A DNA stretch of 64,000 bases from Kalmusia sp. IMI 367209 (GCA_027946365.1 JAPEUQ010000003.1:992001-1056000); one strand, 5' to 3'. Positions 46,904 to 59,418 are shown, counted from the stretch's first letter. A program made the numbers and translations. The notes: generated by a model from the letters alone, not told the origin.

Positions 46904-47919
46904 CTCGGGCGACGGGGGTGCAGTGAGGGTGGGATGCATATCGGACGCACGTAACCGCTGATATGCCCGATGAGGCATGCGGCGTGAGGGCACCCCGGAA
47001 ACGGGGCATTCAGGCAATTTTGACCTGCAGTCTGTGAGTCCGCGGCATTGTAGCAGCGATATAGAGGGCGCCGCGGTGGGCGCAGGGCGGAGGGCCGTGT
47101 AGGCGTTGGAATGCGAAGTGATGCAAGTGTCGATGATGCTGTGAGCTGTGTGCTGCCGCGCCCGTGTTGGTGACTAGGAGGCGCAGACTAGCGGTTGGCG
47201 AGCCACGCTGCCGGATCGGGGAGTGCAAGCGGCGGGAGACCAAGCTTGGAGCTTGGAGCTTGGGACGGAACTGGGGGGCGCTGAATGATGAAAAAAGGCC
47301 GGCAGTGGCTACACCGGCCGTTAGCCAGATGCGTGCCGCAAAAGGGTAAAATCAATGCTTCTGGCCATCACGTGCCAGGCATGGGCGACGGGCTGCCAAT
47401 GGGAGGCAAGGGATTAGGGCCAATGTTTCAAAGCGTCGCTGGAAGCTCTTCGGGCCGATGTTCACATGACGGCGCAGGCTACCTGTTATTACCCTTTGTA
47501 CTGTACTGCGGCGGGACGGCTACACGCAGCAGCGCGCGCCCCTTCCCCACCGCCAGCCAGCAAGCATAACCTGCAGGAGCAACACCGCAGAAACGCCCCT
47601 TCCTCTCCCAGCGGCCGCTGGCTCGTCCCACGGCGCTAGTGCATTAGCGCGCCAGTGCGTCCCAAGGTTGGTGCTGAGGCAACAAAACAACACGGCCGTG
47701 GTTGTGTGTCGAGAGTGGATCTCCACGCCAATTCACCACCTCGCCCGGGCTCAACAACACGTGAGGGCGCATCCTGGGCAGCCTTCTTAAAGGCCCATCT
47801 GCTGCGGCACCGCCGCTCCGCCGCGACAGACGAGGCTCCGACGCAGAACATCACACCGACGCCCCACCCACGCATTAACAGCCTTCCTGCCGCTCTCACC
47901 CCTTCAGGACCAGCCCGCA
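46904..47919. other. GC-rich upstream region of velB
   Basis: About 1 kb, GC-rich, with overlapping frames on both strands that show no domain. It must contain the velB promoter and probably a long 5-prime leader. Confidence 0.55.
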
Positions 47920-49195
47920 ATGAACCACCTCCCGCCGGTGCAGGTCTACAGGACCGACCATCTGCAACCCTTCACCGGCACCAAGAATGGCAGGGTGTAC
48001 CGGTACGTATCGACTGTCCTCACCAGCTGCGGCCATGATTCGTGAAGGCCTTCACCCCCGAGAATTGCCAAAGCCAACTCCAAGTCGGCCTGTGTAATCT
48101 ATATATCCTGGGGTAGCACGTGCCACAAACAAGTCGACTAATATCAGAGGCCTCACGAATCTCACCGCCACACCTAATGTCCTCTCCGTCTGAAGCGCAG
48201 CTGGCTGACTCTGTGCAGGCTCGTGGTTGAGCAGCAGCCCATCCGTGCACGCATGTGCGGCTTCGGAGACAAGGTGAGACGCCTCGCACAGTGCCCATCG
48301 CCATGGTAAAAGGCTAACCAATGACAGGACCGCCGCCCGATAACACCACCGCCTTGCGTCCGCCTAATAGTGTCTGAAGCGGCCACAGGCAAAGAGATCG
48401 ACGCCAACGAGATAGACAGCACTTTCTTCGTCCTGACTGTGGACCTCTGGGATGCTGATGGCGCTCGCGAGGTAAATCTTGTGCGACACAGTAGCGGCGC
48501 TCCCACCGTATCAATATCAAGCAGCACGACGACGTCGTATCCGCCGCCCATAGAGCGCCCACCCATGTACATTCCGCAAGTGATGCCCGGAATGCAACAG
48601 ATCGACAGCTACGGTCGGCCCATGGGTCAGCCCGTGTATTCTAGCGGTGCCATGCCGTCGTACAACTATTCAGCACCAGCCCAAAGCTATCCTTATGCAG
48701 GTCCTAGCTACACGCCTAATCCGATGCCCATGGCAGCGGTGCCTCCCCCGGCCTCAGCAGCTGGCATGTTCACTAGGAATCTCATCGGCAGCCTTGCAGT
48801 CAACGCTTTCAAGCTCACGGATACAGCCAGCCAACTCGGCTTCTGGTTCGTTCTTCAGGACTTGTCCGTGCGAACAGAAGGCACCTTCAGGTACGTGTGC
48901 CCACTCAGCCCTGACCGACGGGGACAGTGACGATGCTAACCAACCTAGGCTGAAGATGAACTTTGTCGACGTCGGTAGCGGACAGGGCAACAACGCCCTC
49001 AATACAGGCCGCTCTCCCGTCCTCGCCAATTGCTTCTCCGATCAGTTTCAGGTATATTCGGCCAAAAAGTTTCCCGGCGTCATTGAAAGTACGCCCCTTA
49101 GCAAGACGTTTGCGAGTCAGGGAATCAAGATTCCCATCCGCAAAGATGGTCCCAAAAGCTTGAGCAATCAAGCCGAGTACGATAATGATGACTAA
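47920..49195 (+). CDS. velB: Velvet complex subunit B (VelB)
   Basis: Exons 47920-48002, 48219-48273, 48328-48890 and 48949-49195 join to 315 residues. VelB binds VeA and LaeA, or VosA, and controls sporulation, spore maturation and secondary metabolism. The velvet domain is nearly complete: [18 protein letters not shown] across exons 2 and 3, [24 protein letters not shown], then an insert of about 75 Pro/Tyr-rich residues (117-192), and [29 protein letters not shown] and [12 protein letters not shown], ending [10 protein letters not shown]. The split domain with this insert and the ending separates VelB from VosA and VeA. The N-terminus is shorter than in Aspergillus. Intron 1 (about 216 nt) is longer than the others. 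Confidence 0.93.
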
Positions 49196-50373
49196 GACGT
49201 CTCCGTTGATGTTCAACGTTTCCTTTTACTTGGGTCTTGGGTATGGTCGTAGGAGGTAAGAGGCATTTCTGGGGAGGAAAGGAAGCACTCGAAGAAGGTT
49301 CGCAGCGGGTAAACCAAACCCGTGCACCCCAGCGGCTGGCAAACTTTATACAATCCCTCTTTGTATCGTGTATCCTGGGGGGAAACGCTGATGCAGCAGA
49401 ACAAATCTGTGCGAAGTGTTCGGTTTTCTGCGCCACCCTGGTTGATCGAAAGACCTATGTACAAATAGTTTACACTCACGCCTTTGGCTATACTGCCTGA
49501 TATCACTCCGTCTAGTTGTTTTCGTCTACGAGTCCGTAGAGGGTGGAGAAAATCTGGACACTATTGTTGTAAAGGAATTCTGCATTGTGCACGTTCGCAT
49601 CGTGTTCCCCGAGGTAACCAACCTTTTCATACGAACACTGGTGCGAGGTACCGTGACGGCTCTGTTTCACTCATCAAGTGTGAGTCCATTATATCCACGT
49701 GCTGTAAGAGTAGTGACCCACGGACGGAGTCTTGTGCTAAGTGATGAACCTCCATGGCTTGCACACGACCAAAACACGCCAAACAGACTAGGAGGATGCA
49801 TCTATCAAAGATGCATGATGCGTACCAGAGTACTGTCGCGCGCTTGATCACGGCATGAGGGTGGAGATTCCTTCGTGGTGTCGGGTTTGTGAGATTTCTC
49901 TCGCTCATGGGAGTTGCTTCGTGCGGGTTTCATCTTTGCGAGTTTCGATGCTGGCCATTCCGATTTAGGATTTTCTAGAGGATTTTGGGTCTCCTACTTG
50001 ATTCCTCTGAAATCCCCCATATAGGTTCTTTCCAACCAGATACCTCGGGGAGAAAAAACAGTGATGGAAAACAAAGACATCAACCACGCGCGAGAGATTT
50101 GAACACATTTTGTTTTTTCTTTCTTTCCACCCGAGACTGGCAAAAAGGACAGCAAAGCTCGTCCGCGTCATCTCTCGGAACCACGACCGCCCCCCTTGCA
50201 CTACTTTCCTCGCCCTATCGTGCGCACTGCCATCCCGGGAAGTCATCCAGGTCAGAGCGGGCCTCAGGAACGAGGTTGACGCGGAGGTAATTTCCACACG
50301 AAGGAAAGGAATACGACGTTAGCGAGAAAAAAAAATTATAGAAAAATATTCCTTGATTTGAGAGTTTTAAAAT

Positions 50374-50387
50374 AAAAAAAAAAAAAA
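50374..50387. repeat. Poly-A run
   Basis: Uninterrupted run of about 14 A in an A-rich stretch. It lies in non-coding sequence about 1.2 kb past velB. Confidence 0.85.
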
Positions 50388-51712
50388 GTATGTGCGCAGC
50401 GCCCAGCGGTTAAACACCAGCGCGCCAAACCAGTTTTCGCGGAACAATTCTTGTTTTTCTGGGCCGGCGATGGGGTGAGGGTCAGGGATTGCTGGACTTT
50501 GAGAAACGACAAAGACATGTCGAGTGGCTGCTATATTTGGGTGTGGCTCTCTCTCTCCCATCTGCGTGGCTTACATCAGGAAAACCGGGAAAATGATGGA
50601 AGGCACATGGATCAAATAAATCGCGAGAAATAGCACATGGTTGATCTATCTTTTCGTATACGTGTAAATCTCTCTAGTGATTGGTACCAGCATGCGTGCA
50701 TGTCCTGATGAACATCTTTGCCCGGAACGAGGTGGGGACGCGCATACATGTGGCGGTGCGGGATCAGCACACACACAAAAAAAGCGTATAAGCGAGAAAC
50801 AAAGTGCCGAACACGAGAGACGACGTTGCCTGTCAGAGGCGATACCGGACAGATCATATAGGAAAGGATAGCTACGGAGAGACCCACATGAGCTTGCCAT
50901 TTCCCCTCTACCCTCGGTCCTCCGGGAAAAGCAGCTCTGCGGCCAAAAAAAAAAACCCCAAACCACACACGCACACGCATCCCTTTCGTCGCGCGGCGCG
51001 CCGGGCTCAGCTCGCTACCCGGAGGGCTCAAACTCGCGCGCCTCGTTGGCAACGTCACTCACCGCAATTGTGATGTGCATGTGCCCTTGATGCTGGCCCC
51101 CCGTGTGGGACACGCACACACGGATGCTTTGCACACTGGGCGCGCCGTCAGACGTAGAAAAAGCGAGTCTGGCTTAGCGTGCACCGCCACGGCTGCAGCG
51201 CACGGTCCCTCATGGACAAAAGCGAAAATTGCATGTTGGAATTCGATTCTCCTATGGCGGCCAAAGATGGGATGCCTATCCTTCCAGGCCCTCGCCGCCC
51301 GCAGGGCCCCGGGGCTACACTGCATATGCAACCATGTGTGCACTCCGTGTGCTACCACGTCCGCGATCGCGAGACATTGTTTTGGGTACCTCGATTGATT
51401 GCAATAGAGTACGGTAGCAGGAAGCCCTTCGAAGGGATGCGAGGTGCATAGTGCGAGGCTCCGCGGGTGGGAAAAAGGCAGGTCGATCAGGGTCCAAGAG
51501 CGGTCCAGGTCGTCATAGACCTCGCCACAAAAAAGGGCTGGAGCTTTCTCCCGCTCCTTCGCACAGCGCCACAACCATGTCTTTTCCCAGCGAAACAAAT
51601 AATTCCCCCACCCTTAGCAGTCAGCAGAAGGGGCTCCACCGCGGTCGGGGCTGGGCTGGAAGCGCTGGCCGTCGGCCGTGACGGAAACGCGACACGTGGA
51701 GGTTACGAAAGG

Positions 51713-51730
51713 GCAGAGAGAGAGAGAGAG
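51713..51730. repeat. (AG)n microsatellite
   Basis: About nine AG units in non-coding sequence between velB and the YTH gene. Confidence 0.85.
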
Positions 51731-52656
51731 CTGGGCTGGGGGGAGGGGGGGTGTTCGGTGCGATGGCGAACGGCGCCGACGCAATCGCGCAGCCAAAGGA
51801 CACTGGGCGGGTACGACCGCCGATCAGTGTTCCGCTGTGGATACGCACAGCATCGTTAGAGCTGAAACATGGCCTGATGCTGAATCAGAATTTTGCCATG
51901 CCTGTCCGTGCTCTTTTTGCCATCGTGGAATGCTGCCATGTCTAATGAGGGTTTGCAGGCCCACACGGCGGCCTTCCAAGGGGGTTGAGCCGTTGTGGCC
52001 TTGTGATGTCGTTTTGCTGCGCTGCTCCGCCCGTGATTGGCTTCGGTATGTAATTGCGAAGTAGCCTTCAGGGATGACCCTGAGTCGGGATCTCCAACTT
52101 ACGAGCCTCTCTTCCCTCTGTCCAGCATTGCAAAATTGAAAAGAGAATTGACGTAGGCCCGGCTTGCCACACAGAGCCTGTCCCTGCGGAGAGTATCATC
52201 GAATCAACGGGAACAAGGGAAAAGAAAATGGGAACGCAAATCGTTGTGAGAACTGTGCGATTATTATTACCCCCCTACACACATGTCGCCGCCTAAGGAA
52301 AGCCCACCATGCATCAATATGTTACAAAGTAGCGAATCGAAAAATACGATGCGAGAAGGACTGAGAGAGAGAGAGCAACCCAACGAACAAATGAAGGAAC
52401 AATCCGCGAGCTTGTGAAGCTGTGGTGCCGTTTCGTCGTCTCTGTTGGAAATTCGTTCCGTCCCCGTCGTAATCATTGCTTCGTCGATCTCGTATCGACT
52501 GCTGAATAGATATCAATAACCTGCCCAGCAGGATGATACTTCCACATGATCCATCGTCGCACAGTGCTAAATCGAAATGCTCGTGTAACCAAGTGTGAAA
52601 GAGACACCGCGCAATGCTGTCCTGGAAGAACAATTGTCCTACACGGCCTCGCCCAT

Positions 52657-54774
52657 TTAGTAAGACCGCATGTGCCCACCCGGATGCGGTGGCATCATGG
52701 AGGCTGCGCTGGGCCCACGAAACATCTGGAGCAGACGCTCGCCGACGCCAGGCTCAAGCTCTGTTCCGTCCCTCGCAATTTTCACTTCGCGATTGGCGTT
52801 CCAAGGGTTGCGAAGCCCGCGTGTACGATAAAAAGGCAGACGATTGGTAGATATCCATTCGATCCGGAATGGTTTCCCCCAGCTCTGAGCAACAACCGGC
52901 GCTTCCTCGTCTACCTGGGGCTCTTCCTTCTCTTCTTCCCCTTCTGATTCGCTCAACTCTGCCTCCCAAAATATCGTCCCACGAGCAGAATCATCAATGA
53001 TCCTTCCTTTGGGCGCGAATTCGGTTGCGGCTGTGGGTATCGACTTCGGCACATCCGTCGCTTCGAGTATGTTTTCAGGCTTGGGCATGGATCCCATCAG
53101 CTGGCCATCATCTTCGAGAATACGGGATGCCATGCGAGCGTAACCAAAGTACTCGCCAGATTTGTTGGCAGAGAAAACCAAATAGACGTTGTCGGCAGTC
53201 TAAAGCAGTTAGTAAAGTGAAGCATCGGCGGGACTCGGCGACTCTCACCTCAAATGCCTTGTTCAGAGTCTCTTCATTGTGAGACTGAGTGGCCCATATA
53301 CCGTTCCGGACGCTGAGTTCGAGATCCTGTAATGTCAGACTCTTGACGATGAAATACTTGTCTGAAGCAGCCGAGGAAGCCCTAATGTCTTCGCCACTCT
53401 TGCGCGCCGGGGCCTCGTTTTCGGTCTGTTCTCCGTCTTCGACAGCTTCTCGGGGTGACATGGGAGGAGAGGTGCTTCCCGCCTGTGATCCAACCATGGC
53501 CGACGGTCCTGTAGGTACACCGGATGCTGGTGCCGAGCTACGACGTAGTCGGCAAACCAATCGAACGCCGTTGAAACGCGAATCGTGAAATCTGTGCATC
53601 GCGGCGGTGCAAGAAGCTTCGGTGCGATAATTGACAAACGCGCAATTGCTCTTAGAGATAAGGAATAGACTCTCGATGTCCTTCGTAGCGTCGCGTGAGA
53701 AATGATCTTTCAAAGCTGTCACCGTCGTGCCTGGAGGCAAATTGCCTACCCAAAGCGCGTGGCCGGATTGTTTAGGCTTTCGAGGGGGCCCACGGGGAAT
53801 GGAGCTGACGGGTCCTGGGCGCGGAACTCCTAGAGATTCGTCTGTTAGAAGCTGCTTCTACATTTTGCTTTGTTGTTTTTTTCTTGCTTACCAGGCGGTT
53901 GCATGAACTGTCCCCCAGGCATCCATCCCATTGAACCTGGATCTCCTGGTATCGGCCCAGGACCGGCGCGATGCCCAGGAGAAAACATGGCGTCTTGTTG
54001 AGACATGTCCATGGCCTGTCCGGGCAGAGAGGGATGCGGTGAGGTCAGACTCGGTCTCCTACCGTACATTGCCTGACCTGGCGCACCTTGTCCTGGGAAA
54101 CTTGGTGCAAATTGTTGCGCTCCATACGGAGTAGGGTAGTACATGTACGGCGGTTGTTGTGAGTAATTCTGGTGGTATGGGGAATGCATTGAATTGAGCC
54201 CGAGCCCTCGCTGCTGGCCAGCGGGATAGGGTGCATAATTTGTGTGAGCGGAAGCTTGGTTTGGCATGTAGTTTTGCTGGAATTGGCCGGCGCCGAAGCT
54301 GGGACCGTAGCCAGACTGGACTGGAAGTTGATTAGACGCTTGACCATGCATTTGTAAGTTCTGCTGAAGTTGATAGACAAGGGCGGATGTGGATGCGCCG
54401 GAAAGTTGCCGCTGAGCATGTTGCGGTTGTCCACCATCAGCAGAGGCGTAGTCAGGGAGCGCACCCGTCATTGCGCCCATGTTTAGCGATGTCGCGCTGT
54501 GGTCTTGTGGGGGGTAATGCGGGCTTGTTGGGTGTGCAGGTGAGCGGAGGTCGGGACGAAGCTGCGTTTGTGGGATCGAGCTGAGCTGGGAGTAGAAGGG
54601 TGGGTTACTGCTGGGAGACCTGAGACTCGCGGAGGAGAGATGTGGATCATCCTGAGCGAGACCAGCTGCGATGGTGTCCAAAGTTGGGGGACCGGACCCA
54701 GGTGGTAAGTCACCCATTGGTTCCTCAATAACGACTGGAAGAGCAATCCACTGCTGTACCCAAACGAAGGCCAT
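52657..54774 (-). CDS. RRM-YTH RNA-binding protein (m6A-reader type)
   Basis: Exons 54774-53892, 53829-53249 and 53199-52657 join to 668 residues. The first half is Gln/Pro/Tyr/Gly-rich and disordered. An RRM follows (about 315-385) with ALWVGNLP and NCAFVNYRT. The YTH domain starts near residue 452: KYFIVKSL, the cage-type Trp in NGIWATQ, YLVFSANKSGEYFGYARM, and a C-terminal RIEWISTNRLPF with RGLRNPWNANREVKI. YTH domains bind N6-methyladenosine; in fission yeast Mmi1 the domain instead removes meiotic mRNAs, so the ligand here is open. The start is uncertain: the ATG at 54774 has a good context but directly follows a minimal ATG-GGC-TGA uORF, and 54717 (MGDLPPG) would give 649 residues. Confidence 0.9.
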
Positions 54775-55887
54775 GTCAGCCCATATTTGACCAAGAAAAG
54801 CGAATGACAAAAACGACAGACGAAAGCAAGTTTCTAACAAATCTTGATGCAAGTTGCAATAATAATGGAACGCAACACGTACCTAAGCCTATATCAAAAC
54901 AATCGATAGTTGAAGTGGCGATCCGGAATGACTGACAACCGAAAGTAGAGGCTGTGAGAGACGAGGTTCGCAAGACGTATACCAATGGGACGAAAAGATC
55001 GCGAGCGCAGGAGTGTAAAAATGGAAGCGAGCACAGGTTGAGACCGGATGAGGGAAGATTAACAGCGACGGTCGAGGTACCACCGGGATCAGAAAGCTCG
55101 CTTGGAGCGGAACGAAGATGATGGTCAGGAGTGCGTGACCACTCAGATGGCCGAAGTACGTTTTGACGCCTTATGAGGTTCGATGAAACAACGGCACCGA
55201 CAGTAAGAAGGGAAAAGCGTGAACGTGCGTCGAACCTTAGAGGTCGGAGAGGCGAAGAAGCTTGAGCGGAGGGGGGTTTTCGCTAGGGGTCCAGTGCGGG
55301 CGGGATGGCCGCACGAGGTTTTGCAAGCCCTCTGCCTCGATTGCCTCTCGGTTGGGTAGCCCCCCTTGGTGTGATTGGATCCGGGACTTGAGGCTGTGGC
55401 TGTTGGAATGGCTGTGGAGCGACAGGGCCTGAACCGACGTTCTGGAGGCGAACTGATCTCCAGAATTATGAACTGGGCGGGAATGGGGCTGGAAGACGAG
55501 AAGGATCAGAGACACTACGGTAGAAGCGTTGGTAAGAGTGTGGCGAGTAGGCGACTTTCTAGACTTGTCTAAGGGCCGATGGCTGACCCTGGACGACTTC
55601 TGCAAAGCTTAGTGGGCCCATCTACTTAGTCTTACCCTGCAGAAGTGCTGCAACCAAGCAGATGTCGGATTTTTCCAAAGCATGTGTACCTGTGTAGTGG
55701 AGAGAGGTACGAAGAAGCAGTCGTAGCAGCAGAAGAGCTCCCTGGGAGGTTCGGCAAAAACTTTGTTGTTGCATTGGAAGATGGAATTGGAAGCCACGAA
55801 CGCAGGGATATGTTAGAGCCCTCAGCAAGGTAACGGGCCACCTTGTTGCAGTTAGTTAGAGTCATGAAGTAATTCCAAGGCCCCCCT

Positions 55888-55912
55888 CCTCTCTCTCTCT
55901 CTCTCTCTCTCT
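55888..55912. repeat. (CT)n microsatellite
   Basis: About twelve CT units preceded by a C-run, in non-coding DNA upstream of the YTH gene. Confidence 0.85.
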
Positions 55913-56691
55913 GAAGGAACTCTCCATGCTAGCAAGAGGGACCAATGCAAGTGCCCACGACGGCCGATCAGGCCTGCCAAAATCAGATCGGCTCTAGGTA
56001 CCCAAGGATTCATGCAGCGCCGCGTTGCTGTCTCGTCCGGTGCAGTCATGACGGAGCTTAGCTGTGGCGTTGAAAAGCGAGTACGGGCAATGAGCAGCAC
56101 TCGGGAGGCGCCCGGCGAAGCGACGGGACAGGGCTCGGCATCGATGGCTCGCACAAAGCAGATAAGCCTGGACAAACTGGGTTTGATGTGTGTAGGGATG
56201 GACGCGCCGTACGAGTGCGTGTGCGGTCAGGGACCGAAGTGCCGGCCCGCGCTACATGTCGTAGACGGGCGCGACCAGCTTGTCAAAACACTACCTGCTA
56301 AACTGGCGCGATGGTGGGTGCCGGCGCGCCTCGTCTACCTTCGTCCGCATGCTTCAACGGGCACTCGGCGCCATGCTCGGCGCTCGCTCGACGTCCGCGA
56401 CCGTTGCCGCAGGCTGTCCTGTCCAATGGCGAGCGTGGCCGGGCGACTTTGCCACACCGGCCTGCCCGCTGGCTCCTCACGACGTTCGACCTCCAGGGCT
56501 GCCCGAGATCGACATGCACAGCCGCACGCCCGCATGGGAAGTTTTGCCCTAGCAGAACCACAATGTCGGCGAGCAGATGCGAGCGCCGGACGCATGAAGG
56601 GCGGAGGGCTAAGGGCCTGCGAGACAGCAGTGCGGCGCAGAACGGGTGCAGGTCCGGCGCATTGCGAAGAGCCGTGGGGAGCACGCTGGCA

Positions 56692-56713
56692 GGAGGAGGA
56701 GGAGGAGGAGGAG
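56692..56713. repeat. (AGG)n triplet repeat
   Basis: About seven AGG units in the GC-rich gap between the BEM46-like and YTH genes. Confidence 0.8.
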
Positions 56714-56924
56714 CCGCCATTATGCGACCTTGAGAAGCAAGGACAGCCAAATTGTCGATGCGCCACCATGGAAAAGACGCATGGGAGTCTGCACAAAGCC
56801 GATCAGGAGTGGCTTTCCCCGTGGCAGGGGTCGCGCCAAGCCGCCCTAAGGCCCCACTGACGTAACACGGCGCTGGCCCTGTGGCGTCGTTCAGGGTCCA
56901 GCCATGTGACGGGCCTTCACAGTC

Positions 56925-56956
56925 CCGACGACGACGACGACGACGGCGACGACGAG
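56925..56956. repeat. (CGA)n triplet repeat with one variant unit
   Basis: About ten CGA-type units with a GGC interruption, in the GC-rich gap between the BEM46-like and YTH genes. Confidence 0.8.
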
Positions 56957-57828
56957 CCTTGGATTCGCGGCCGGCGACCTGCAGGCAGCGTCGAGACGCG
57001 GACGCTGGCGCCATTCGCAGCACAGAGCACAGGTAGCGCGAACCGTTCGCCGTGGCAGACGTGGGCGCGTCGACGACTGCTGCCACGCGCAGGATGTGAA
57101 GAACCGGTCGGTGGGCCGCACCAGCCTCAGGCGCGGGCGCTCTTCCCCGCATGGCAGCGACAGTGACGCAACCGCAGAGGGGACGGAGGCCACGGCGAGC
57201 CACAGAAGCGTCGTCATGCTCTCGCCACCCATCCGGCCGTTGTCTCGAGACACGATCATCAGGAAAGGCAGATGCCGGGGGGGTTGGATCGCGTGTCCCC
57301 TGGCGATCCTTTAAGACCCCCGCCCTCACCCGTCCTGCAAGTGCTTTGCGTCTGGACCCTTTTTTGATTGTCCAACTTTAGCACACGTCCTCACGCTGAG
57401 TCTGGGGTCGCTTAACACACCCGAGCGCAAGCAAGACAGCGTGTAGGCGTCTCCGAGCCGCGTCCATGTGTCAATTCATCGTCTACGCAACATCATCTCC
57501 ACCTCACTACGGATGCTTACATCTGCGGAATAGCTAAGCACTGCCCCTTCTGGACCCGCGGTGATGGGACAACCGATTCCGAGCAACGCGATGCCACTCT
57601 AGACCTTGGGATGGTCCACTGACCCGTGGATTCCTAGTGGCTTCGACACCCCCAAGCTGAAAGGAGAGGCTTCTGTCCTCTGACCAATCTGCCATCCCCC
57701 TTATATCCGACCCGTCTGTATCGTGAACCTGTCTTGTATAAATTCCTCGGCGCCGCCGAGATCAGCGGGAGCACATGGTGTGCACTCCTCAGCCTGTAGC
57801 ACCACTGGCTGGCGTGGGCTCAAGGCGC

Positions 57829-58862
57829 TCACTTGGTAACATGCTCGGAGAGGAAGTCGTCAACATAAGCAAAGTACCCAGGCTCGGAGACGGAATCGTT
57901 ATGTGTACCATTGGGCAGCTCTCGCCATACCTTTGGCTGCGACCGACATACTTGGAATAGTTTACTCATGTGTGATGGCCTGTGGACGAGTCAGCAGTAG
58001 AGGGAGGCTTGTGTGATGGGCACCTACGGCACGATTTCGTCTCGAAGGCCGCTCAAGAACAACATAGGGATGTTGCTGATTTGAGGGAGATTTTCTTCAC
58101 TCGGCCAGACCTGATGGCAGAACGGAGCGAGATATTTCGCAGGCGGGAGGGCCCTGAACATGTTAGACACTTTTGATGTGATTTCAGCAGCGCTACTGAC
58201 GAAGGAATCATCTTGCGCATCGAAGTGAAGGTGTTCTCCAAGATTATCCCGGCGATGTCACCGTGTTTCTGATTTTTAGCGGCGAGGCCAATGGCGACTG
58301 CACCTCCTAGACTCTGTCCGTAGAGTACTATACGTGTGCTTCGAAGCTCGTGGCGGTTCCTGATGTAGTCCAACCCAGTCTGTGCATCGATGTTTATGCC
58401 TTTCTCGTTCGGTGTCCCTGTCGAAAGACCATAGCCTCGATATTGCAACATGAAGACGTTGCAACCTAGCTCTTCTGCCAGCACTTTGGCTATAGGCAGT
58501 CGATACCCAATATTGCCAGCGTTACCATGGAACATGAGCAAAGTTACGTTGCGCGCATGAACCCTGTTCGCGCGGATGTAGAAGGCACTTAGTGATTCGC
58601 CGTCGGGTGTAGGAATGAAGAGCTCCTCAAAGTCTGGAATGCCAAATTGGGCAGGTCGAGGGACGTTGGTGCGCGCATCGGGAGGAAAGTTTCTTGCGTA
58701 GATGATCTCACTAGCTGGGTTAGACTAGATAGAACTTGTTGCATGCAGGTACACATACTTTTGTTTGAAGTATAAAACCCCACTCAGCAAGGCGGCGATA
58801 CCCGACGAGGCTATAAGAGGAACCCGAAGGTAGGAAAGAAAGGAGTCCAGCGCAGCGCCCAT
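57829..58862 (-). CDS. BEM46/ABHD13-like alpha/beta hydrolase
   Basis: Exons 58862-58759, 58710-58201, 58153-58028 and 57979-57829 join to 296 residues. Residues 8-30 form a likely membrane anchor (VPLIASSGIAALLSGVLYF). The hydrolase fold shows MFHGNAGN (oxyanion region), YRGYGLSTGTPNE, the nucleophile Ser168 in GQSLGG, the acid in LSGLRDEIVP and the histidine in LPNGTHND, so the triad is intact. BEM46 proteins are membrane-bound, conserved from yeast to man; in Neurospora they affect growth from ascospores. The substrate is unknown. All three introns keep phase and rebuild the family motifs. It is divergent from the proteasome gene, 556 bp apart. Confidence 0.92.
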
Positions 58863-59418
58863 AACTGTTGCAAAGGCGGGGAAGCACTGACCAGCTTCCT
58901 GAGCGATCTTGTAGGGTCAAAGGCGAAAGGCGAATATGGCAAGTGAGCGACCGATCAAATCAAATGGGGAAGAGCAAGGCTCGAGTAGCAGACAGAAGTC
59001 GCAGAGTGCTGCCCACGGGTGCAGTGTGCTAAAGTTTAGGAGCTTCAACACGATGTTCCGAGCTTGGAACGTGCGGCGGGCGCTCAGCGCTTTCCCGCAA
59101 CAACACACGGCTCCCCCAAAACAAAATCAAACATAGAGTGGGCTTTCGAAGCTTACTTGAACTATTTTGTTGCCCTCCGTTACATTTGGTCAAATGCTGC
59201 ACCCGCATGGCGAATAAGGTGTGTGTACCCTTATGGTCGTGTTGGGCTCGGTCGTCGCACGTGACTGTACGTATGGTCCAAGCTCTCGCTGGCCTACGAC
59301 AGCTGTGCTGCCTCGACTTCCACCGTCCCGCCCATCAAACCCCGCCTCTGCAGCCCTAAATTCCTCTCAAATCTTTCTTGTTACTCCGAAAACGCCTTCA
59401 GCTCTAGACGTATTCACA
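58863..59418. promoter_or_regulatory. Divergent promoter region
   Basis: 556 bp between the BEM46-like start and pre3. Both promoters lie here. I did not find the yeast proteasome element GGTGGCAAA in it. Confidence 0.45.

Larger units (their letters stand above)
49196..52656. other. 3.46 kb convergent gap, no gene seen
   Basis: VelB and the YTH gene both end into this interval. No frame has a recognisable domain or usable splice pattern. It holds an A-rich run near 50374, an (AG)n tract near 51713 and GC-rich stretches at 51.0-51.8 kb. It may hold long 3-prime UTRs or a non-coding transcript; sequence alone does not show either. Confidence 0.5.
54775..57828. other. GC-rich, repeat-bearing gap, no gene seen
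   Basis: About 3 kb upstream of the YTH gene and beyond the 3-prime end of the BEM46-like gene. Part near 54.8-55.6 kb is probably the YTH leader and promoter. At 55.9-57.4 kb long frames run open on both strands, but they overlap, are Arg/Ala/Pro-biased and carry no domain, as expected from GC-rich non-coding DNA. Confidence 0.5.

Noticed and set aside
56298..57329. 343-codon open frame on the minus strand, overlapping a 282-codon frame on the plus strand
   Set aside because: GC-rich sequence without stops; Arg/Ala/Pro-biased, no domain, and frames open on both strands at once.
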